NCBI GenBank assembly: GCA_011322005.1
Contig: DROE01000319.1
Location: 1 to 16,249, forward strand
DNA from: Devosia sp.
GTDB lineage: Bacteria > Pseudomonadota > Alphaproteobacteria > Rhizobiales > Devosiaceae
Reading direction: 5' to 3'
DNA: 16,249 bases
The notes under the pieces were generated by a model. It made no database searches. It saw only the letters and a list, made by a program, of their open reading frames with translations, and was not told the origin of the DNA. Below, one piece after another: positions 7,176 to 15,559 of the stretch (position 1 is its first letter; each line of letters begins with the position of its first letter). The translations under genes were made by a program, and so were the position numbers.

Positions 7176-7209
7176 CTTTCATTTACCAATATGATTAACG
7201 AATAAAATT

Positions 7210-9537
7210 TTAGGCTTCCAGCAGATCGTTCTCGGCCGTGCACAGAGGCCCCGCTGAAGGTCGGGGCAGTCCGGAAACCGAGTGGACCAACTCTTTGATC
7301 TCGCTTTGCGGAACCGGAGCACCAAAAATATACCCCTGAATCTGATCTATGAGTCCTATCTGAGCGATAACATCGAGTTGCGCCTCGGTCTCTACCCCTT
7401 CAACGGTGACGGTCATTTCCAAGTCCTTGCTCAGCCGGGCAATGTTGCGCATCAGTTTGAGCGAGCGGGGGTCTGATGTCACATCGGCGGTGAAAGTGCG
7501 GTCGATCTTGAGTTTGCTGAACGGCAGGTCATGCAGATAGCCCAGAGATGAATAGCCAGTGCCGAAATCATCCAGAGCAATGCCTACACCCCAGGAAGCT
7601 ATCTCGCTCAACGCACCGGAAGCGACCTTGAGCTCATCCACCAGCACGGATTCGGTCACCTCGATCTCCAACCGGTCCGGCGCAAGCCCTGATTTCTTCA
7701 GGGCCGAGGCAACCATGTTTTGCACTTTGCTTCCCCGGAAATCGCGCGCTGAAATGTTTACTGCAACTGCCAACTGCCCGGGCCATTGGGCGCATTCGCG
7801 CGTGGCCGTGTGCAGCACCCAGTCCGTCAGCTCCGAAATCAGACCCATTTCCTCGGCGATCGGAATGAATATGCTGGGCGGTATTGTGCCCAGTTCCCCA
7901 TGATTCCACCGGGTGAGAGCTTCGCACCCCACCACTTTACGCGTGCCCAAATCCACCACGGGCTGGTAGACAAGCGACAATTCGTCATTGATCAGCGCCT
8001 GACGCAGGGCCTCTTTCATACGCTTGCGCTCATTATAGTCCCTGTCCATTCCGCTGTGAAATTTGGACCAGTTGCCTTTTCCATTTTCCTTTGAAGCGTA
8101 AAGCGCTAGATCCGCACGCTTGAGCAACCAGTTAAGGTCGCACCTGTTCGCTTTTGAAAGGACGAACCCCACGCTGGCATGCACCTCCAGCTCTTCTCCA
8201 TCAAACACAATGGGCTTGCCCAATGTTTCAAGCAGCACATCCGCCGTATTCTCGATCAGATGCGATTCGACCCCGGCATCAAAAAACACGGTGAACTCAT
8301 CACCCCCGAACCGGCCCACCACAATATTTGAGTCCAGCGCCTGTCTCAGACGGCGCGCCATCACCCCCAGCAGACGATCACCCATGGGGTGCCCGTAACT
8401 GTCATTGATGTTCTTGAAATCATCAATATCCAGAATCATCAGGGCAACCGGAGTGTCCATGTCCCGGACCTGAAACTTTTTCAGGCGCGCCTCGACCTGT
8501 TCGCTGAAATAGGCCCGGTTTGGCAGATTGGTCAGCTGATCAAATCGCGCCATGAATTTTATGCGGTTCTCAGCTTGCACCCGCTCTGTAATGTCCTCAA
8601 GCACCAGCACCGTCTGTTGGTTCTGAGTGTTGATTGAGACCTCGCTCTGGCGGCCATCATGCAACTGCAGAACCAGTTTTGACTGCCCCCCGTCGGCTAC
8701 AGCGGTTGCCAGTCGCTGGCCCGAAAGCTCGGTCAACGCCCCCTTGGATTGCGCTATTTTTATCATGTCCCTGAAGTCATGACCCACACAATCCATGCCT
8801 GCTTCTCCACAAAGCATAAGCTGTATCTGGTCATTGGCCACTGCAACCTTCAGATCTTCATCAAGCATGCACAACCCGTGGGACATGGTGGAGAGTGCCG
8901 TATCCAGTTCCACCGCAAGCCGGGAGACTTCCACCCTGTCACGCACCGCCGCGAGCAGCACATTGCGTACATCCCCCGCAACCGACCTGAAACTTATCAG
9001 CATCGGAGCAAACAACATGGCCAGCAGAATATGAAAAATATCTCCCACAAGAACGAGCCCCAGCGTCAGAGGAGCCCCCACCAGTATGGATTGCAGGGTC
9101 ACAAGCCGGTCCAGCCCGTAGTTGCGGGCCACGATACCCACCATCGCTGCGATTGTTATGGCCATAGCTGTCAGCGTGGCGTACCCGTCACCAACCAGCA
9201 CCAGCGAGAAAAAACACCAGGTTCCATAGGCTATGGCAGTAACTGATCCACTCAGCGTGGCGCGAAGCTCCCAGTATTCGGCTTGCCTGGCATCCTCAGA
9301 ACTTATCCCCGCAGCCTCAAAAGCCAAGGCCTCGCGATATCTGACAAGCGCAAGAAACAGAAACAGTCCCGCATAGGCAAACAAAAAGGCGGCACCGGAC
9401 TGCAAGGCCGCCGCCGCCGCCCCCACGGCGGTGGCGCCCAGCCCGAACAGCATCGCCACCCGGTCTTTATAGACCGAGCGTACAATCGACACATAATCGT
9501 TTGCCGGCATCTTGGAACGTGCTGACTGAAAAAACAT
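7210..9537 (-). CDS. Membrane-anchored PAS-GGDEF-EAL cyclic-di-GMP turnover protein
   Basis: In this 775-residue protein, residues ~28-185 hold about five to six hydrophobic segments (two at 28-66, then ~98-137 and ~148-185), an integral membrane sensor that resembles no domain I can name. A PAS-like region follows (about 205-320, ending LVLEDITERVQAENR). The diguanylate cyclase domain (about 330-490) keeps an intact GGDEF at 411-415. The four residues at the usual inhibitory-site position read DSNI, not RxxD, so product inhibition is probably absent. The phosphodiesterase domain (about 505-750) keeps E539-A-L, AVNISARDF, EVTES, DDFGTG (656-661), LKIDR, TVEGVE and QGYIFGAP, so it looks catalytically complete. 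Both activities are possible, and net output cannot be read from sequence. The start at 9537 has no strong ribosome binding site; Met10 is an alternative. Confidence 0.9.
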   Translation of the reverse strand: MFFQSARSKMPANDYVSIVRSVYKDRVAMLFGLGATAVGAAAAALQSGAAFLFAYAGLFLFLALVRYREALAFEAAGISSEDARQAEYWELRATLSGSVTAIAYGTWCFFSLVLVGDGYATLTAMAITIAAMVGIVARNYGLDRLVTLQSILVGAPLTLGLVLVGDIFHILLAMLFAPMLISFRSVAGDVRNVLLAAVRDRVEVSRLAVELDTALSTMSHGLCMLDEDLKVAVANDQIQLMLCGEAGMDCVGHDFRDMIKIAQSKGALTELSGQRLATAVADGGQSKLVLQLHDGRQSEVSINTQNQQTVLVLEDITERVQAENRIKFMARFDQLTNLPNRAYFSEQVEARLKKFQVRDMDTPVALMILDIDDFKNINDSYGHPMGDRLLGVMARRLRQALDSNIVVGRFGGDEFTVFFDAGVESHLIENTADVLLETLGKPIVFDGEELEVHASVGFVLSKANRCDLNWLLKRADLALYASKENGKGNWSKFHSGMDRDYNERKRMKEALRQALINDELSLVYQPVVDLGTRKVVGCEALTRWNHGELGTIPPSIFIPIAEEMGLISELTDWVLHTATRECAQWPGQLAVAVNISARDFRGSKVQNMVASALKKSGLAPDRLEIEVTESVLVDELKVASGALSEIASWGVGIALDDFGTGYSSLGYLHDLPFSKLKIDRTFTADVTSDPRSLKLMRNIARLSKDLEMTVTVEGVETEAQLDVIAQIGLIDQIQGYIFGAPVPQSEIKELVHSVSGLPRPSAGPLCTAENDLLEA

Positions 9538-9662
9538 CGGGCCACGCTGCTGTTAATCAGATGACAATTTTGCATCCGCACTGGTTAAAAACCGCTTTCC
9601 AGCATATCCGGTGCAAAGACATGGTGAATTTTGTCCTAATCGGGGGCGCAAATCTGGTTTTC
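9538..9662. other. Intergenic gap between dnaE2 and the GGDEF-EAL gene
   Basis: These 125 bases separate the dnaE2 stop from the GGDEF-EAL start. They are more AT-rich than the flanks and contain isolated TTAA sites at unsuitable spacing. I see no convincing promoter hexamer pair, LexA box or terminator hairpin with a T-run. The GGDEF-EAL promoter is presumably here, but I cannot place it. Confidence 0.5.
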
Positions 9663-12600
9663 TCAATGAAAATCGCGACTTCCCGGCCAGGTTGCGTTGC
9701 GTGGATGCTGGCCGGAGCGTGGTGGCTTTTGTCCCCTTGCACCCCGGTATTTTGCCCGCGAGGGCAAAAGGTTCCCTCCCCTCTCGGCGGCCCCGCCAAG
9801 CAGGGTCTCATCCACCGCCTCCCCGCTTGCCAGAGCGCTCAGGGCCGGACTGAGGTCGACAACCTCCCGGGCAACCAGATGGATAACCAGACCCTCCTTC
9901 TGCACATGGCCCCGCACACGCACGAAGCGCGCACCCAATACCTGTCGGCGGTATTTTTCAAATACCTTGGGCCAGATGATGATATTGACCACCCCGGTTT
10001 CGTCCTCCAGCGTCAAAAAAATCACTCCGCTGGCCGTGCCCGGACGCTGGCGCACCAGCACCAGCCCCGCCACCTCGACCACGGAATTGTTGGGACTTTG
10101 TTCCAGTTTTTCCGAGCTGATAACGCGCTGGCGGGACAGTGCGGACCGGAAAAACCACACCGGATGGGCCTTGAGGGAGAGGGAAAGGGTCCGATAATCA
10201 TGGGCCACCTGCTCTCCGGGGGGCATCGGGGGCAGATTTGCCCCTTCTTTTTCTGCAACGCTGAACTGTTCTCCGGCCTGAAACAGGGGAAGAGTTTCAA
10301 CCCCCGACATGCCCTTGAGGCCGTGCACCGCCCACAGGGCCGCCCGCCGGTCCAGCCCGATGGAAGAAAACGCATCGGCTCCCGCCAGCTTTTCCAGAGC
10401 GGACATGCCAAGCCCGGTCCTGAGCCACAGATCGCGCACGCTGTCATAACCTTTTTTGCGCCGGGCAACGATTATGGCTGCGTCATCACGGGACAGTCCC
10501 TTGATTCTCATCAATCCCAGCCGGATGGCATGAGTTGTTAAAATATCTTTTGCCATTTCCCTGTGCCGCCTCTTTACCCTTGGCGCCGCTTGTGAACCCG
10601 GCTCCAGAACCGTATCAATATCAGAATGGTTGATGTCCACATCCAGCACTTGCACACCATGTTCGCGGGCATCGCGCACAATCTGGGCCGGGGCATAAAA
10701 CCCCATCGGCTGGCTGTTGAGCAGGGCGGCGGCAAACACGTCCGGGTAGTGGCATTTCAGCCAACACGAAATATAGACCAGAAGGGCAAATGAAGCCGCA
10801 TGGCTTTCGGGGAAACCATAATCGGCAAACCCCTCAATCTGCTTGAAACAGCGTTCCGCAAAATCCTTTTCATAACCCCGTGTCCGCATGCCCTTGATAA
10901 GCCGTTCACGGAAATTACCGATAGTGCCGGTGCGCCGGAAGGTGGCCATGGCCCGGCGCAACTGATCGGCCTCCGAAGGGGTAAACCCGGCGGCAACAAT
11001 GGCGATTTTCATCGCCTGTTCCTGAAACAGCGGCACTCCATAGGTTTTTTCCAGCACTTTTTTGAGTTCCGGTTTTGGATATTCGACTTTTTCGTCCCCG
11101 TTGCGCCGTCTGAGATAGGGGTGCACCATATCCCCCTGAATGGGTCCGGGCCGAACGATGGCCACCTCGACCACCAGATCGTAGAAGTTGACTGGTTTCA
11201 GCCGGGGCAGCATCGACATTTGCGCCCGGCTTTCAATCTGGAATACCCCAAGCGTATCTGCCCGGTGGGTCATTTTGTAAACTTCAGGCTCCTCCCTGGG
11301 CACCGATGCCATGGAGTATTTTTCTCCATAATTGAGCCGCAGCATTTCAAAGGCCCGCCTTATGCAGGTGAGCATGCCCAGCCCCAGCACATCGACCTTG
11401 AGCAGCCCCAGCGCATCCAGATCGTCCTTGTCCCACTCGACCACGGTGCGGTTTTCCATGGCCGCGTTGGAAATGGGCACCAGATGATCAAGCCGCCCGC
11501 GGGTAAGCACAAACCCCCCCACATGCTGGGAGAGGTGACGGGGAAAACCGATAAGCTCCCCGACAAGTTTCAACACCAGCGCCAGATTATGCTCCTCCGG
11601 ATCAAGGCTGATTTCCCGGACCCGGGCCAGGTCAATATCCCTACCGTGAAAGCCCCAGTTCAACCCGTTCAGCGCCTCGATCATATCAGCGGAAAGCCCG
11701 AATACCTTGCCCACCTCGCGCACCGCCCCGCGCTTGCGATAGGTGACCACCGTTGCCGCCAGCCCGGCCCGGTGGCGGCCATATTTGTTGTAAAGATACT
11801 GGATGACCTCCTCGCGGCGTTCGTGCTCGAAATCCACGTCAATATCGGGCGGCTCGTTGCGCTCGTTGGAGATAAAACGCTCAAACAGCAGGTCAATCAT
11901 CATCGGGTCGACCTCGGTGACCCCCAAGCAATAGCAGACCACCGAATTGGCCGCCGACCCCCGCCCCTGACACAATATCCCCCGCTCCTCACGGGCAAAA
12001 CGCACCAGATCATGCACGGTCAGAAAATAGGGTGCATAGTCTTTTGAAGCGATGAGTTCGAGCTCGTGAGCAATGGCTTTTGTGATTTTCTCCGGCACAC
12101 CTGTCGGATAGCGTTTTTGCGCGCCCTCATTGGTCAGACGCTCCAGCGTTTGCTGGGCGCTTTCACCATTGCCAATGGTTTCGGTGGGATATTCATAACG
12201 CAACTCATCAAGGCTGAACCCAATCCGGGCCGCCAGCCGGCCCGTTTCAACAATCGCCTCCGGGTGATCCCGGAACAGGCGTGCCATTTCGCCAGGAGAT
12301 TTCAGGTGGCGCTCGGCATTTTGTTGCAAGCGCCGGCCTGCTGTTTCGATAGGGCAATGGGTGCGGATACAGGTCAAAACATCCTGAAGAACGCGCCGCT
12401 CGGGAACGTGATAAAGCACATCGTTGATTGCCAGCAGCGGCACCCGGGCGCGGGTTGCCATACCCGCCAACCGGTTCAGCCAGGCCCGGTCGCACCCCTT
12501 ATAGGAGCACGCAGCGGCCAGCCACACCCGGCCTCGCGCAACAGTTTCAAGATCACGCAATATCTGGAACTGTTCGACGCTTTCAGGCCTGTCCGCCAGC

Positions 12601-13031
12601 ACCGCGAACAATTGCCCTTCTGAATATTCCGCCAGATCAGCAAAATAGAGCTCGCAATCCCCTTTTTGCGTCCGCCGGTTGCCAATGGTCAAAAGCGCGC
12701 ACAGGCGCCCATAGGACTTGCGATCTGTGGGGTAGGCCAGAATATCGGGAGTATTGTCGGCAAAACACAACCGCGTGCCCACGATAAAGCGGAAATCGGG
12801 ATTATATTTCTTGGGAAATTGAGCTTCAAGCTCACGCATTGCCACATGAGCCCGCACGATTCCGGCAAAACTGTTGCGGTCGCAAAGCGCCAGACCGCTC
12901 TGACCGACAGCGCTGGCCTGTATCACCAGTTCATGGGAGTGCGAGCCGCCGCGCAAAAACGAATAATTGGAGAGCGCCGCCAGTTCCACATAGGTGCTCG
13001 TTGTTTTAGCACTCTTTGCTCTAATGCTCAT
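9663..13031 (-). CDS. dnaE2: Error-prone DNA polymerase DnaE2 (ImuC)
   Basis: This 1122-residue C-family polymerase has the length and layout of DnaE2/ImuC. An N-terminal PHP domain begins at YVELAALSNYSFLRGGSH (about residues 14-31). The catalytic acidic residues are in PPDIDVDF (394-401: D396, D398, D400), and the third Asp is D547 in LLKVDVLG. The GQGRGSAANSVV-type palm motif reads CQGRGSAANSVVCYCLG near 354-370. An OB-fold region near the C-terminus contains VIFLTLEDETGVVNIIIWP. DnaE2 carries out the lesion-bypass synthesis in ImuA-ImuB-DnaE2 SOS mutagenesis and is not the replicative polymerase. The ATG at 13029-13031 overlaps the imuB stop by four bases, so it depends on the LexA-controlled operon. 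No truncation or frameshift is seen. Confidence 0.96.
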   Translation of the reverse strand: MSIRAKSAKTTSTYVELAALSNYSFLRGGSHSHELVIQASAVGQSGLALCDRNSFAGIVRAHVAMRELEAQFPKKYNPDFRFIVGTRLCFADNTPDILAYPTDRKSYGRLCALLTIGNRRTQKGDCELYFADLAEYSEGQLFAVLADRPESVEQFQILRDLETVARGRVWLAAACSYKGCDRAWLNRLAGMATRARVPLLAINDVLYHVPERRVLQDVLTCIRTHCPIETAGRRLQQNAERHLKSPGEMARLFRDHPEAIVETGRLAARIGFSLDELRYEYPTETIGNGESAQQTLERLTNEGAQKRYPTGVPEKITKAIAHELELIASKDYAPYFLTVHDLVRFAREERGILCQGRGSAANSVVCYCLGVTEVDPMMIDLLFERFISNERNEPPDIDVDFEHERREEVIQYLYNKYGRHRAGLAATVVTYRKRGAVREVGKVFGLSADMIEALNGLNWGFHGRDIDLARVREISLDPEEHNLALVLKLVGELIGFPRHLSQHVGGFVLTRGRLDHLVPISNAAMENRTVVEWDKDDLDALGLLKVDVLGLGMLTCIRRAFEMLRLNYGEKYSMASVPREEPEVYKMTHRADTLGVFQIESRAQMSMLPRLKPVNFYDLVVEVAIVRPGPIQGDMVHPYLRRRNGDEKVEYPKPELKKVLEKTYGVPLFQEQAMKIAIVAAGFTPSEADQLRRAMATFRRTGTIGNFRERLIKGMRTRGYEKDFAERCFKQIEGFADYGFPESHAASFALLVYISCWLKCHYPDVFAAALLNSQPMGFYAPAQIVRDAREHGVQVLDVDINHSDIDTVLEPGSQAAPRVKRRHREMAKDILTTHAIRLGLMRIKGLSRDDAAIIVARRKKGYDSVRDLWLRTGLGMSALEKLAGADAFSSIGLDRRAALWAVHGLKGMSGVETLPLFQAGEQFSVAEKEGANLPPMPPGEQVAHDYRTLSLSLKAHPVWFFRSALSRQRVISSEKLEQSPNNSVVEVAGLVLVRQRPGTASGVIFLTLEDETGVVNIIIWPKVFEKYRRQVLGARFVRVRGHVQKEGLVIHLVAREVVDLSPALSALASGEAVDETLLGGAAERGGNLLPSRAKYRGARGQKPPRSGQHPRNATWPGSRDFH

Positions 13032-14677
13032 GGGTCAAACCCGTGCATGAACCAGCGCGGGTCATTGCTTTCGCTCCCGTAAAGCCCCTCGCGGAAAATC
13101 CAGAACCGCCGCCCCGCTTTGTCCTCAACCCGGTAATAATCCCGGGTTAGCGTCCCCGCTCCGGGCTGCCACCATTCAACCCCGATGCGCTCCGGCCCCG
13201 CCGCCTTGAGCAACCGGTAGGACAGGCGCCGCCACACCATCCTTACCGGCGGTCCGTCGGGCACCTCGGCCATCACACTGATTTGCTCGGGCACCGGCAG
13301 CAACCGCAGGGGACGGGCAGGCAATGCCAAAGCCGCCTTTGTTGCCGGCTCCCCATCCTCAAACGAAATGAGCGCATCCGCATCGTCTCCGGTTCCAGCG
13401 ATTACCGGCTCCAGCACCACCGCCCGCTCCGGCAGATGGGAGTTGACGGGTCTGGAACGCAATATGGCCTTTGGCCCCAGCCGGGCCGCCATGCGGTCAT
13501 AAAGCCGCTCCAGATCCTTCGCTCCATCGACAAGTTCAAACACCCCGCTCTGGTGCGCATCCAGTTGGGAGACAGAACCTGCCGTCAGTCTGATGGCTTC
13601 GATTCCGAACCCGGCGTCAAACTCCCCGGCCAGCCTCTTAATCCGGTTGACAAACAGCCGGGCAATATGATCAGGCGCGCGAACGGGCCGGGCCGCGTTC
13701 ACCGCCAGATACATCAGCTGACAGTCAATTCTGAACAGCAACAGATGAAAGCTCTGCGCGCCCATGCCCTCTTTTTCCAGTTGTGCGCAAAGACGGATGG
13801 CCAGATCGTTCACCACCATCAATATATCCCTCTCAAGCACGATCGGTTCGGCAAGCCGACGCTCCGATTGCCGTTCGGGCACCGGCAAACGCGGCACAAG
13901 GCGTTCTTCCAGATAGCCAAGGGCCTGATTGAGGCGTTCGATCAGCCTGTCCCCGAACCGCGCCCGCAAGGCCTTGCGGTTCCGCCCGTAAAGAGAGCCG
14001 ATGGTTTTCAGCCCCATCTGCTCCAGCCCGAAAACGAGCTTTTCATCCAGCCGCAGGGCCGAAACAGGCAAAGGGGCCAGACAAGTTTTCAAGTCCTCCG
14101 CCTCAACAATCTTTCCCGGGTCAAACCGGGCCAGCGCCCACGCCCCCCCAATGCTCTGGGCCATCGCCCCCTGTGCTGTAAAGCCCGCCCTTTCCAGCCG
14201 CCCGCTGACATGGGCAAGCATCTGCCGATTGCCCCCGAACAGATGACTTACTCCCGTGACATCGAGCAGCAAATCGCCAAAAGAGGTACGTATGTCAGGG
14301 ATGAAGGTACCGGGAAAAATGGAAACAATCGGCGATGCATAGGCGTGCCAGTCGGCCAGACTTCCAAACAATGCGGAAAGATATTCCCCGTCCATCTCGC
14401 GTGCGACAAGGCCGGGGCAAAGCGCCCGCGCATCCGACAGGTTCTGGCTCCGGTAAAGCCCGGCCCGCTCCGCCGCCGCGTCCGTTGCCTGAAGCCGCAT
14501 CGCGCCCTTTTCCCGCTCGTAGAGCACCAGCGGTGCCGATGAGAGAGCCAGCTGTTTCTCATGCCGTTTCAGACAATCCGTAGCCCAGCGCGGTAGGTAC
14601 AGGGCCAGATAGAGCCGGTCCGACCCCTGCTTTTCCTGCCTTGTCCGTTCCCACTGCCTGTTCGAGCGCAAACCCAT
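13028..14677 (-). CDS. imuB: ImuB, Y-family polymerase-like mutagenesis protein
   Basis: This 549-residue protein starts its conserved part at RLYLALYLPRWATD (about residues 21-34). In active Y-family polymerases a catalytic Asp lies in this first strand; here the strand reads LALYLPR with no acidic residue, as expected of ImuB, which is a non-catalytic hub that links DnaE2 and ImuA to the beta clamp. The later Y-family strand GDLLLDVTGVSHLFGG (134-149) is present. The long C-terminal half (little-finger and C-terminal extension) is typical of ImuB. The only ATG near the N-terminus is at 14675-14677, which makes the gene overlap imuA by 119 bases; a TTG two codons later is the nearest alternative. 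It shares ATGA with dnaE2. Confidence 0.92.
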   Translation of the reverse strand: MGLRSNRQWERTRQEKQGSDRLYLALYLPRWATDCLKRHEKQLALSSAPLVLYEREKGAMRLQATDAAAERAGLYRSQNLSDARALCPGLVAREMDGEYLSALFGSLADWHAYASPIVSIFPGTFIPDIRTSFGDLLLDVTGVSHLFGGNRQMLAHVSGRLERAGFTAQGAMAQSIGGAWALARFDPGKIVEAEDLKTCLAPLPVSALRLDEKLVFGLEQMGLKTIGSLYGRNRKALRARFGDRLIERLNQALGYLEERLVPRLPVPERQSERRLAEPIVLERDILMVVNDLAIRLCAQLEKEGMGAQSFHLLLFRIDCQLMYLAVNAARPVRAPDHIARLFVNRIKRLAGEFDAGFGIEAIRLTAGSVSQLDAHQSGVFELVDGAKDLERLYDRMAARLGPKAILRSRPVNSHLPERAVVLEPVIAGTGDDADALISFEDGEPATKAALALPARPLRLLPVPEQISVMAEVPDGPPVRMVWRRLSYRLLKAAGPERIGVEWWQPGAGTLTRDYYRVEDKAGRRFWIFREGLYGSESNDPRWFMHGFDP

Positions 14678-15395
14678 TTTCTGTCCAATTCAATACCCAT
14701 CTCATCTGCCCCAGCATGTCGCTCACCATCCCCTGCCCCTTCTCCAGACAGACCTGCCAGCGCGGGCATCCCGGAGCGCGGGCATCAAAAAGGGCCTCCA
14801 TGCTTGAAACCGGAGCCACGCGCCAGCGCAAATGGCTGGCACCGGCCTCCCGTTCTCGCCCGTAGCGCAACAAAAAAACCGAAGCCTTACCCCTTCCGGC
14901 CCGCATGGCCAGCCGCCGCGAGGCGGTGAAATCAAGGATTTTTCCGGGATGAATAATATCGACAATAATTGCCGCCACCGCTTTGCAGCCCGCCGCTTCT
15001 TCCGCCGCCCATAAAAGCTCGGTTACATTACGCACCCGCCCGATAATCAGGGCCTCGGGGCAAAGTCCGAAATGACAAAGTCCGGGCCCATAGGGCAGAC
15101 CCGTCTGCTGAGCCTCGTGGGCAAGCTGCAGGAACAGGATTGCCGGACGCGACCGCCCCAAAAGCGCCCGTGCCTGCCCCAGTGCAAAACCAAACGCCGC
15201 TCCACTATTACGCACCTCATCGCTCCAGACCTCGTGCAGCAGACCCGCCGGGGCCGGAGCAAACTTCTCGTCCGGCGCTCTGATAATATACGGGCGAGAC
15301 TGAGCCTGACGGACCTCGGGAAACGAGCGCTTTTCAATCCCCTCAATCTGTGTCCGCAACCGGGCGATAGCCTGTCGCCTGTCCACCACCTGCAT
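14559..15395 (-). CDS. imuA: ImuA, RecA-like SOS mutagenesis protein
   Basis: This 278-residue protein (MQVVDRRQAIARLRTQ at the N-terminus) is the first gene of the imuA-imuB-dnaE2 cassette. It shows the RecA-fold pattern of alphaproteobacterial ImuA: an N-terminal helix with IEKRSFPEV, a central LCPEALIIGRVRNVTELLWAAEEA and the strand AAIIVDI. No Walker A GxxxxGK[ST] motif is visible, which is usual for this family branch. ImuA acts with ImuB and DnaE2 in damage-induced mutagenesis. The start at 15393-15395 is chosen over an in-frame ATG at 15458 because the upstream stretch would be translated through the LexA box, and a GGAG precedes this ATG. The last ~40 codons overlap imuB. Confidence 0.9.
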   Translation of the reverse strand: MQVVDRRQAIARLRTQIEGIEKRSFPEVRQAQSRPYIIRAPDEKFAPAPAGLLHEVWSDEVRNSGAAFGFALGQARALLGRSRPAILFLQLAHEAQQTGLPYGPGLCHFGLCPEALIIGRVRNVTELLWAAEEAAGCKAVAAIIVDIIHPGKILDFTASRRLAMRAGRGKASVFLLRYGREREAGASHLRWRVAPVSSMEALFDARAPGCPRWQVCLEKGQGMVSDMLGQMRWVLNWTENGFALEQAVGTDKAGKAGVGPALSGPVPTALGYGLSETA

Positions 15396-15420
15396 GATGC
15401 CTGCTCCGCTTGGCACAATA

Positions 15421-15435
15421 GAACAAAAAGAGAAC
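15421..15435 (-). promoter_or_regulatory. LexA (SOS) box of the imuA-imuB-dnaE2 operon
   Basis: On the minus strand this is GTTC-TCTTTTT-GTTC, an exact match to the alphaproteobacterial LexA consensus GTTC-N7-GTTC. It begins 26 bases upstream of the imuA start codon, and a TATTGT -10-like hexamer follows at once (15415-15420). Bound LexA would cover the promoter. This fits the known SOS control of this cassette. Confidence 0.92.
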
Positions 15436-15468
15436 ATCATAATGGGGACAGGAGTCAAGCCCCCTCCA

Positions 15469-15519
15469 CTCCCCCCACGATTTTGTGCGCTAACTTCTGC
15501 TTGAGACCTGTGGGGGGAG
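15469..15519. repeat. GC-rich inverted repeat upstream of the terB-like gene
   Basis: CTCCCCCCAC (15469-15478) and GTGGGGGGAG (15510-15519) are perfect 10-bp complements separated by 31 bases, in the divergent gap between imuA and the TerB gene. The right arm falls inside the spacer of the candidate terB promoter. It could be a DNA operator pair or, in part, a transcript stem. No T-run follows, so a terminator is unlikely. Confidence 0.7.
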
Positions 15520-15529
15520 AGACTAGGTT
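15501..15529 (+). promoter_or_regulatory. Candidate promoter of the terB-like gene
   Basis: TTGAGA (15501-15506) and TAGGTT (15524-15529) are spaced by 17 bases, 30 bases ahead of the TerB start codon. The -35 matches five of six consensus bases and the -10 only three. The pairing is by eye and tentative. Confidence 0.3.
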
Positions 15530-15559
15530 GAAAGAAACGCGAAAACCGAAAGTCAAAAG

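Noticed and set aside
7154..7180. Hairpin as a terminator for the GGDEF-EAL gene
   Set aside because: The dyad can fold, but no T-run follows on the minus strand, and the TTAA-N7-TTAAC spacing explains it better as a CtrA site.
9501..10541. 346-codon plus-strand open frame opposite dnaE2
   Set aside because: It is antisense to the conserved dnaE2 C-terminal region, its protein is rich in His, Pro and Gln with no domain pattern, and it follows from the GC-rich codon use of the real gene.
10800..12047. 415-codon plus-strand open frame opposite dnaE2
   Set aside because: It lies against the polymerase catalytic region; the His/Gln/Pro-rich translation shows no recognisable motif.
13283..14542. 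419-codon plus-strand open frame opposite imuB
   Set aside because: Same reason: imuB is clearly coding here, and the complement translation is low-information and rich in Arg, Pro and Gln.
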